A stretch of DNA of 38,361 bases, taken from NCBI GenBank assembly GCA_029565415.1, contig JAKQOH010000180.1, positions 1-38,361 on the forward strand, written 5' to 3'. How positions within the stretch are numbered: position 1 is the first letter of the stretch; each line of letters begins with the position of its first letter. This document shows, in pieces, positions 32,481 through 38,361 of this stretch. Below the pieces are notes generated by a model. It was not told the origin of the DNA. It worked only from the letters and a program-made list of their open reading frames with translations, and made no database searches. The translations under genes were made by a program, and so were the position numbers. The stretch is from Candidatus Rifleibacteriota bacterium (GTDB lineage: Bacteria; Riflebacteria; Ozemobacteria; Ozemobacterales; Ozemobacteraceae).

Positions 32481-33509
32481 ATGAACGCCGCCCTCCGGGC
32501 TTTGCTTGCCTGTATCCTGGCCGCTCTGCTGGCTGCCGGCTGCTCGACCGTTCTGCGGGTGCCGCCGAAAATCGAGCCCGTCAGGCGGGTCGAGCTGATG
32601 ATGGACACCATCGTCTCGATCACCGCCTACGGCGACCGGGAAACCGCCTCGCGCGCCGTCGAGGCCGCGTTCGGCCAGATGCGCGCGATCGAAGCCGCTG
32701 CCTCCTTCTACCGGCCGGATTCGGAACTCGCGCGGCTCAATGCCGGGCGGGCAGTCCAGCCGTCGGCCGCGTTTTCCCGGCTGCTCAAGCTCGCATCCGA
32801 AGGGTATTACCGGACGAACGGGGCGTTCGATCCGAGCTGCGCCGTTCTGGGCCGGATCTGGGGCTTCCATGACCGTCAGTTCCGGGTGCCGTCCGAAGAG
32901 GAGATCCGCGAAGCTCAGGCGCACACCGGATGGGACCGATGCTTCGTTCACGCCTCCGAGGCTGCCGCTCTGCCCCGCGGAGCGATCGCCCTCGCAACCG
33001 GCAGTCTGATCGATCTGGGCGGGATCGCGGGCGGCATGGCGATCGAGGCGGCTGCCGAGGCCCTGCGCGGGAACGGCTGCCGCACCTTCATCATCGATGA
33101 CGGGGGCGACCTCTGGATGGAAGGCCGGAAGCCCGACGGCCGCCCGTGGAGAGTTGCCGTCAAAGCCCCTGACCGGCCCGGAAGCATTGCCACGATCGAA
33201 GCCGATCAGCCGGTGTCGGTTTCCACATCCGGGGATTACGAGAGGTTTTTCGAGGTCGACGGACGCCGGTTCGCCCATGTCTTCGACGTGCGCTCCGGGC
33301 GGCCGGCCGAGGCATTCCGCTCGGTGACCGTGATCGCCAGCACCCCTGTCGACGGGGATCTCCTCAGCACGGCCCTTTTCGCCATGCCCGCGGCGGATGC
33401 CCGTGCTTTCGCCACACGGGAACACATTCCGGCCCTGATGTTTCCGGCATCGGGCCCGGTCTGGCTGACGCCGGCAGGGGAGCGATGGTTCCGGATCGCC
33501 CAGCCATGA
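32481..33509 (+). CDS. apbE: FAD:protein FMN transferase, lipoprotein (ApbE-like)
   Basis: ApbE links FMN covalently to a Thr or Ser of a target flavoprotein. The 342-residue protein has a lipoprotein signal with lipobox LAAGC (Cys21), so it works outside the cytoplasmic membrane. Family features are MMDTIVSITAYG, DGGDLW, STSGDYERFFEVDGRRFAHVFD, RSGRP and the metal-site GDLLSTALFAM. The glycine loop reads DLGGIAGGMAIE where most members have DLGGIAKG[YW]AVD, so the lysine is replaced. The target flavoprotein is not in the window. It overlaps the next gene (NusG-II) by ATGA. Confidence 0.92.
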   Translation: MNAALRALLACILAALLAAGCSTVLRVPPKIEPVRRVELMMDTIVSITAYGDRETASRAVEAAFGQMRAIEAAASFYRPDSELARLNAGRAVQPSAAFSRLLKLASEGYYRTNGAFDPSCAVLGRIWGFHDRQFRVPSEEEIREAQAHTGWDRCFVHASEAAALPRGAIALATGSLIDLGGIAGGMAIEAAAEALRGNGCRTFIIDDGGDLWMEGRKPDGRPWRVAVKAPDRPGSIATIEADQPVSVSTSGDYERFFEVDGRRFAHVFDVRSGRPAEAFRSVTVIASTPVDGDLLSTALFAMPAADARAFATREHIPALMFPASGPVWLTPAGERWFRIAQP

Positions 33510-33913
33510 AGCCGGTGCCGTTCCTCACGCGGGGGGATCTTCTCTTGCTGCTCGGCGTCGCCGCCGCCTCGCTTGCGCTCTTTTTCCTGCATCAACTGCC
33601 TCGGGCCGCCGCTCGAGGTGGTGATGGCCTGGTCCGGGTCTCGATCGCCGGCTCCGGGCAGGTCGGGGAATGGCTGCCGGCCGGTGCCCGTGCGGCCCGT
33701 GTCCGGGGACGTCTCGGGGAGATGGTGGTCGAGACCGCGGAGGATGGCTCGGTGCGCGTCGTCTCCTCGCCCTGTCCCGGCCAGATTTGCGTCGGACAGG
33801 GCTGGACGCATGCCGGAAGCAGCATCGTCTGCGTGCCGAACGGGGTGGTTCTCACCCCAGAGCCGCCGGCTTCGGCCGATGGGGCATCCGAGCCCGACGG
33901 GATCACACGATGA
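33506..33913 (+). CDS. NusG domain II-containing membrane protein
   Basis: A 135-residue protein with one N-terminal membrane helix (LLLLLGVAAASLALFFL) and an extracytoplasmic NusG-II domain with the motif SPCPGQICVGQGWTHAG, close to the family CPxxICVxxG pattern. Two cysteines (in PCPGQIC) and a third downstream (IVCVPNG) are conserved in the family. In flavin-based electron transport loci such proteins sit with ApbE and Gx proteins; their function is poorly defined. The ATGA overlaps on both sides mark it as one unit with apbE and the Gx gene. Confidence 0.88.
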   Translation: MKPVPFLTRGDLLLLLGVAAASLALFFLHQLPRAAARGGDGLVRVSIAGSGQVGEWLPAGARAARVRGRLGEMVVETAEDGSVRVVSSPCPGQICVGQGWTHAGSSIVCVPNGVVLTPEPPASADGASEPDGITR

Positions 33914-34461
33914 ACCAGACGAATGTTGCGAATCTGCCGCAGATGACGCTTCAAAGGGAAGTGGTTTCGGAAGCCCTGTCGCGCGTGGTCCTGCTCGGCG
34001 TGCTCACCGCCGCCGCATCGGCCATCCAGATCGCCGAATCCCCGCTTCCGAGGCTGCTTCCGTGGCTCAAGCCCGGCCTCTCGAATGCGCTGCTGTTGTT
34101 CGCGGTGATCCGACACTCGCCCGGCTTTGCCCTGAGCCTCGTTGCGGGCCGGACGATCGTGACCGGCATGCTGCTCGGCACCCTGTTCACCCCGGCCGGA
34201 CTCCTGTCACTGCTCGGCGGCGGTTCGGCCGCGGCGGCGATGCTGCTGTGCCGCCGGCTCGGCCGCGGCCGTGGCGGTTTGGCCGGCATCAGTGTGGCGG
34301 GCGCCGTCGCCCACAACGCGGCCCAGCTTGGAGGGGTTGCGTTTTTTGCCGGCGAAGGATTACCTGTATTCCTGCATCTGTCCCTGATGCTCGGGGCGGC
34401 CATCCCTTCGGGGCTTCTGGTCGCCGGACTGGCACACCAGCTCCTGAGGAGGACGTCATGA
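33910..34461 (+). CDS. Gx transporter/HepS1-type integral membrane protein
   Basis: This 183-residue integral membrane protein has about five to six helices. The block IQIAESPLPRLLPWLKPGLSNALLLFAV and GRTIVTGMLLGTLFTPAGLLSLLGG matches the family annotated as heptaprenyl diphosphate synthase component I or Gx transporter (PF07456 type). It looks like the S component of an ECF transporter, which is why a role in flavin or quinone-precursor transport is often suggested. It is in ATGA overlap with the NusG-II gene before and the maf gene after. Confidence 0.85.
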   Translation: MNQTNVANLPQMTLQREVVSEALSRVVLLGVLTAAASAIQIAESPLPRLLPWLKPGLSNALLLFAVIRHSPGFALSLVAGRTIVTGMLLGTLFTPAGLLSLLGGGSAAAAMLLCRRLGRGRGGLAGISVAGAVAHNAAQLGGVAFFAGEGLPVFLHLSLMLGAAIPSGLLVAGLAHQLLRRTS

Positions 34462-35090
34462 CGGCCCGAAGCTCGCTTCCAGCGCTCTATCTCGCATCCC
34501 AGTCGCCCCGCCGGCGCGAAATCCTGGCCGATCTCGGCATCCCCTTCACCCTGCGCGCATCCCCCTATCAGGAGTCTACCGGGGACGTGGTCGGCCTCCT
34601 TCCCAAGGAACAGGCGGCGCGGCTGGCCGGTCTCAAGGCGTTCCATGCCGCGAAGGGGCTCGAAGAGGGGATCGTGATCGGTGCCGACACCATCGTGGTT
34701 CTCGACGAGCACGTTCTCGGCAAGCCTCGCGACCGCGACGACGCGAAACGCATGCTCGGCATGCTGTCGGGAAGGAGCCACCGGGTGATCACCGGCCTTT
34801 CCCTCGTCGAGGCCGATACGGGCCGCACCGTCACCCACGCCGAGATCACCCATGTCGTGTTCAAGCTGCTTTCGGAACGCGAGATCACGGACTATATCGA
34901 CTCGCCTGAGCCGTATGACAAGGCCGGCGCCTATGCCATCCAGGGCATGGCCTCGCTGTTCGTCGAGCGGATCGAGGGTTGTTACTTCAACGTCGTCGGC
35001 TTCCCCGTCGTCGCGTTCGGCAACCTGATGAAACATATCGGGGTCGATATCATGGATTACGTCGGGAAGACGGGGAAGAAGCCCCGATGA
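34458..35090 (+). CDS. maf: Maf-family nucleotide pyrophosphatase
   Basis: Maf proteins hydrolyse non-canonical or modified nucleoside triphosphates such as dTTP and UTP. This 210-residue member has the signature ASQSPRRREIL, ADTIVV (metal site), KPRDRDDAKRML, SHRVITG and YDKAGAYAIQG. ATG 34458 overlaps the previous stop and follows GAGGAGG, so it may also be translated independently. coaD follows with an ATGA overlap. The C-terminus GKTGKKPR is slightly longer than usual. Confidence 0.94.
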   Translation: MTARSSLPALYLASQSPRRREILADLGIPFTLRASPYQESTGDVVGLLPKEQAARLAGLKAFHAAKGLEEGIVIGADTIVVLDEHVLGKPRDRDDAKRMLGMLSGRSHRVITGLSLVEADTGRTVTHAEITHVVFKLLSEREITDYIDSPEPYDKAGAYAIQGMASLFVERIEGCYFNVVGFPVVAFGNLMKHIGVDIMDYVGKTGKKPR

Positions 35091-35584
35091 GAATCGCCGT
35101 CTATCCGGGCAGCTTCGACCCCTTCACGAACGGGCATCTCGACATCCTCAACCGGGCGGCGAAGCTGTTCGATTACGTCATCGTGGCCGTTCTCGTGAAC
35201 CCCGAGAAAAAATGCCTGTTCACCCCCGAACAGCGCGTCGACATGATCAACGCGGTGCTCGGCGAGAGCGAGAACGTCCGGGCCGTCCATTTCCACGGGC
35301 TGCTCGTCGACTTTTGCCGGCAGGTGCATGCCTGCGCCGTCATCCGAGGCCTGCGGGCCGTTTCCGATTACGAATACGAGCTTCAGCTCTTCTCAATCAA
35401 CAAACAGCTCGCCGTTGATATCGAGACCGTGTTCCTCATGTCCTCGACCCAGTATTCGTTCCTCAGCTCGAGCATCGTGAAGGAGGTTGCGCGGTATGGA
35501 GGCGACGTCTCCACGATGGTGCCGCAGGGGGTGGATGCAGCCCTTCGAGGGCTGTTCCGGAGCGGCGGGGGCACGAAGAAGTGA
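35087..35584 (+). CDS. coaD: Phosphopantetheine adenylyltransferase
   Basis: CoaD makes dephospho-CoA from 4'-phosphopantetheine and ATP, the fourth step of CoA synthesis. The 165 residues match the family length. Catalytic motifs are YPGSFDPFTNGHLDI (the HxGH-type site, here TNGH), IRGLRAVSDYEYELQ and the C-terminal ISSTxxR-like SSSIVKEV. ATG 35087 overlaps the maf stop by ATGA. It ends the coupled apbE-coaD unit. The next gene has its own spacer of 56 bp. Confidence 0.96.
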   Translation: MRIAVYPGSFDPFTNGHLDILNRAAKLFDYVIVAVLVNPEKKCLFTPEQRVDMINAVLGESENVRAVHFHGLLVDFCRQVHACAVIRGLRAVSDYEYELQLFSINKQLAVDIETVFLMSSTQYSFLSSSIVKEVARYGGDVSTMVPQGVDAALRGLFRSGGGTKK

Positions 35585-35640
35585 CGAGCGGGGATTGTTT
35601 GGTATACAATGGAAGGAGAACCGAGTTCGAAGGGTGACCG

Positions 35641-36558
35641 ATGAGAATCCTGATCGTCGATGATGAACCGATGTTGCGCGACATCATGCGCGAACTCGTC
35701 ACGATGCGCGGCCACGAGGCGTTTCTTGCCGTCGATGGAAAGGACGCTCTCGAACAGTTCCAGAAGGAAAAGCCCGACCTCGTCATTTCGGATATCGTGA
35801 TGCCGCGCATGGACGGGCTGAAATTTCTCTCCGAGATCCGCGCGATCGACCAGGACACCCTGGTCGTAATGACGACCGGGCTTGGAAAAGAAGAGTTCAC
35901 CCTCGAGGCGCTGCGGCTGCGCGCCAACGATTTCATCAAGAAGCCGATCGAGCCGAGCATTCTGTTTCCGCTGCTGGATAAATATGCCGGCATCGTCGAG
36001 TCGCGCTCGAGGCTCAACGAGACCCTGAACTTCTGCACCCGCCGCTCAAGCACGATGAAGATCGGCAACCGCATGGAGATGATCCCCATGATCGCCCAGC
36101 GGCTGATTCTCGACACGAACGAGATGATCCCGCACGATCAGCGGCTGGGCCTCAAGATCGCTCTCGTCGAGCTTATAGCGAACGCTATAGAACACGGCAA
36201 CCTCAACATCACCTGCGAGGAGAAACAGCGGTCGATGGAGGAGAGCCTCGACGGCATCGAGAAGCTCCGCGAGGAGCGGCTGAAAAACGAGGAGCTTGCC
36301 CGGCGGAGCGTGACCATCGAGTTCATGATGGACCAGGAGTCGTGTGAATGGATCATCACCGACGAGGGGCATGGCTTCGATTTCAACGCGCTGCCCAACC
36401 CCCTCGACCCCGAGAACCTGGCCCAGCCCAACGGCCGCGGGATTTTCCTGGCCCGACTGAACTTCGAGCAGCTTGAGTTCGTCGGCAAGGGTAACGTCGT
36501 GCGCGTGCGCAAACAACTGCCGCGCCACGGCCCAAAAAACGGCAACGGCGCTTCCTGA
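35641..36558 (+). CDS. Receiver domain fused to a HATPase_c_2 (RsbW-like) ATPase domain
   Basis: A 305-residue protein. Residues 1-118 are a response-regulator receiver (DDE at 7-9, phospho-Asp51 in VISDIVMPRMDG, Lys in DFIKKPIEP). Residues about 150-300 are a GHKL ATPase of the anti-sigma type (N box VELIANAIEHGN, G1 box TDEGHGFDF, and GRGIFLAR). A charged helix (about 196-220) is inserted between the boxes. There is no phosphoacceptor histidine. It could regulate an anti-sigma or sigma partner in response to a kinase, but no sigma or anti-anti-sigma gene is beside it. The N box falls in an AT-rich dyad (36174-36189). A weak -10-like TACAAT lies at 35605-35610. Confidence 0.88.
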   Translation: MRILIVDDEPMLRDIMRELVTMRGHEAFLAVDGKDALEQFQKEKPDLVISDIVMPRMDGLKFLSEIRAIDQDTLVVMTTGLGKEEFTLEALRLRANDFIKKPIEPSILFPLLDKYAGIVESRSRLNETLNFCTRRSSTMKIGNRMEMIPMIAQRLILDTNEMIPHDQRLGLKIALVELIANAIEHGNLNITCEEKQRSMEESLDGIEKLREERLKNEELARRSVTIEFMMDQESCEWIITDEGHGFDFNALPNPLDPENLAQPNGRGIFLARLNFEQLEFVGKGNVVRVRKQLPRHGPKNGNGAS

Positions 36559-36634
36559 TCCGCGAAGCATTCCCCTGACTCCGGATATTCTCCCGGGCCT
36601 GCAGAAGAGACACACCCGAAGACGTGTGACATTC

Positions 36635-36672
36635 AAAAAAACACCGGATCATCCGCGGAAGATGATCCGGTG
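36635..36672 (-). terminator. Rho-independent terminator of nifS
   Basis: CACCGGATCAT (minus strand, 36672-36662) pairs with 36652-36642 over 11 bp across a 9-nt loop and is followed by a T7 run (36641-36635). It lies just after the nifS stop at 36693. Confidence 0.9.
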
Positions 36673-36692
36673 CTGTTGTTCCTGGAACGGGA

Positions 36693-37904
36693 TTATTGCT
36701 GGGCCGTCGCCGCTCCTGCCTTCATCTCGCGCAGCTTGTCGGCGTAGAAGGGGGACATCCCGCGCAACTTCTCGACGATCGGGGGCAGCGCCGCGAGGGT
36801 GTGATCGATCTCGGCGTCGGTGGTGTACCGCGACAGCGAGAAGCGCACCGAGCCGTGGGCATAGGTGAAGGGAACCTGCATCGCCATCAGGACGTGGGAC
36901 GGCTCGAGGCTGCCGCTCGTGCAGGCCGAGCCGGAGCTGGCCGCGATCCCGGCGGCGCTGAGATGGAGCAGGATCGCCTCCCCCTCGATGAATTCGAAGC
37001 CGAGGTTCGTCGTGTTCGGCAGCCGCCACTGGGGGTTGCCGTTGATGTGGGTGTATGGGATTGCGTCGAACAGCCCTTTTTCAAGCCGGTCCCGCTGCTT
37101 GCGAAGCCGGTTGTTCTCGTCGAACATCGCATTGATGGCGACCTCGCAGGCCTTGCCGAGGCCGACGATATACGGGGCGTTCTCGGTGCCGGCCCGCCGG
37201 TTCCGCTCCTGGTGGCCGCCGAGCATGAACGGCGAGATGCGGGTGCCGCGCCGGACATACAGGATGCCGATGCCCTTCGGGGCGTGCAGCTTGTGGCCGG
37301 AGATCGACAGCAGGTTGACCGGCATTTTTTGCATATCGAGAGCTATTTTTCCAGCGGCCTGGACGGCGTCGGTGTGGAACGTGACGCCCTTCTCGGCGCA
37401 GATCTTCGCTATCTCGTCGATGGGAAACAGCGTCCCCGTCTCGTTGTTCGCGGCCATGACGGTCACGATCGCCGTGTCGGGGGTGATCGCCGACTTCAGC
37501 TCGTCGAGGTTCAGGTTGCCCTGCTTGTTGACGCCGAGCTCGGTGACCCGATACCCTTTTTTGGCCAGATACCGGCAGACGTTGAGCACGGCGGGGTGCT
37601 CGACCTTCGTCGTGATGATGTGCCGCTTGTCGGGCTGGGCCTCGCAGACGCCACGGATCGCGTGGTTGTCCGACTCGGTGCCGCACGAGGTGAACACGAT
37701 CTCTTCGGGCTGCGCGTTCAGGAGCGCGGCGACCTGGGAACGGGCGGTGTCGAGATGCCGGGCGACCTGGCCGCCGAAGAGATGCATCGAACTCGCGTTT
37801 CCGTACAGATCATTGAAGAAGGGAAGCATCGCCTCGAGAACTTCGGGAGCGACGCAGGTGGTGGCGTTGTTGTCGAGATAGACGTTCCGCGCGGGAACGG
37901 ACAT
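36693..37904 (-). CDS. nifS: Cysteine desulfurase (NifS/IscS family)
   Basis: This 403-residue PLP enzyme takes sulfur from cysteine for Fe-S cluster assembly. YLDNNATT opens the protein. The PLP lysine is K205 in ISGHKLHAPKG, and the persulfide cysteine is C328 in ASSGSACTSGSLEPSHVL. The short loop before it and GGHQERNRRAGTEN are typical of group I enzymes. GGGAGG precedes ATG 37904. It lies 24 nt after nifU on the same strand, so the pair should form an assembly module. Codons near 187 (IALDM) use ATA and form part of an ATA-N8-TAT dyad. Confidence 0.96.
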   Translation of the reverse strand: MSVPARNVYLDNNATTCVAPEVLEAMLPFFNDLYGNASSMHLFGGQVARHLDTARSQVAALLNAQPEEIVFTSCGTESDNHAIRGVCEAQPDKRHIITTKVEHPAVLNVCRYLAKKGYRVTELGVNKQGNLNLDELKSAITPDTAIVTVMAANNETGTLFPIDEIAKICAEKGVTFHTDAVQAAGKIALDMQKMPVNLLSISGHKLHAPKGIGILYVRRGTRISPFMLGGHQERNRRAGTENAPYIVGLGKACEVAINAMFDENNRLRKQRDRLEKGLFDAIPYTHINGNPQWRLPNTTNLGFEFIEGEAILLHLSAAGIAASSGSACTSGSLEPSHVLMAMQVPFTYAHGSVRFSLSRYTTDAEIDHTLAALPPIVEKLRGMSPFYADKLREMKAGAATAQQ

Positions 37905-37928
37905 GGGGGACCTCCCTGGCTGTGAGCC

Positions 37929-38361
37929 TTAATCCTGCTGCTGGACGACGACGATATCCGGCGACACCTTCCGGCGCAGGGTCTCCTGGACCATGAACTG
38001 GAGCGTCGCGGTGGAGCTGACGCAGTGGGCGCAGGCGCCCTGCAGCCGCACCGTCACGGTGATCCCGTCGATGTCGATCAGCTCGATGCCGCCGCCGTCG
38101 GCCTGAAGGTGCGGGGCGATCTCGGTCTCGATCACTTTCGTGATCAACTGCATCCGCTGGATGTTGGTCAGCTTCTTCGGCGCCGCGCCTTCGGAAGCAG
38201 GTTTGCCGCTCCCCGTGACGCGGGCGAGCACCATCTCATCGAGGATCCGCTTGATGTCCGGCAGACAGCCGCCGCAGCCGCCGCCGGCCTTGGTGTAGTT
38301 GGTGACCTGTTCGACCGTGGTCAGATGGTTCTCCTCGATCACCTGCCGGATTTTCTTCTCG
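37929..38361 (-). CDS. nifU: NifU-type Fe-S scaffold, partial (N-terminus beyond window edge)
   Basis: The frame stays open to base 38360 (reading EKKIRQV upstream of the internal GTG at 38342), so the protein continues to the right. The visible part holds the middle domain with the GGGCGGC motif, a [2Fe-2S]-binding region, and the C-terminal Nfu domain with LQADGGGIELIDIDG and the cluster-binding CxxC in GACAHC. Together with the adjacent nifS this is a dedicated Fe-S assembly pair. The IscU-like N-terminal domain is probably outside the window. The stop is TAA at 37929-37931. Confidence 0.93.
   Translation of the reverse strand, partial: EKKIRQVIEENHLTTVEQVTNYTKAGGGCGGCLPDIKRILDEMVLARVTGSGKPASEGAAPKKLTNIQRMQLITKVIETEIAPHLQADGGGIELIDIDGITVTVRLQGACAHCVSSTATLQFMVQETLRRKVSPDIVVVQQQD

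Overview
The window is about 38 kb of GC-rich DNA (roughly 62-65 % GC by eye) from a bacterium. It is densely packed, with many 4-bp ATGA overlaps and few gaps above 100 bp. Lipoproteins with clear lipoboxes, an exported protein that looks like an outer-membrane beta-barrel, periplasmic-type TPR proteins, a NifU/NifS pair and sigma54-type regulation point to a diderm. I cannot place it more precisely from sequence alone. A delta-proteobacterium-like lineage or a candidate phylum such as Riflebacteria would both fit.

Left part (1-12,060). On the minus strand, parB, a metallo-beta-lactamase-fold hydrolase and a MinD/ParA-like ATPase (cut by the window edge) run leftward from a TTGACA promoter. 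Divergently, a near-consensus promoter starts a long plus-strand series: exported TPR protein, beta-barrel-like protein, HD-GYP protein, unknown protein, exported TPR protein, then scpA, scpB (condensin partners), an M16 protease and an M24 aminopeptidase. Chromosome segregation and envelope functions are therefore interleaved.

Middle (12,061-23,000). A monocistronic exported unknown, an MFS exporter, a sensor histidine kinase, an exported endonuclease I, an NtrC-type response regulator, an exported pullulanase-type GH13 enzyme, a small membrane protein and a Pro/Ala-repeat lipoprotein are on the plus strand. A class III nucleotidyl cyclase fused to an RDD membrane domain lies on the minus strand.

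Right part (23,000-38,361). A minus-strand PLD-family protein precedes two ABC-2 permeases, whose likely ATPase partner lies about 4-5 kb away behind trmJ and a tRNA-Val(GAC). An exported GH15/phosphorylase-kinase-like protein and a CYTH phosphatase sit between them on the plus strand. Then come gltX, a tightly coupled apbE / NusG-II / Gx-transporter / maf / coaD operon, a receiver-HATPase fusion and, on the minus strand, nifU (cut by the edge) and nifS.

No transposase, phage, CRISPR array or rRNA was seen. The most unusual signal is not a gene. Short AT-rich patches with rare, AT-ending codons recur about once per gene, and ten of the AT-rich sites share the dyad ATA-N8-TAT. Other points of interest are an 11-residue repeat linker in the cyclase-RDD fusion, the tRNA-Val/trmJ arrangement, and several enzymes with substituted signature residues.
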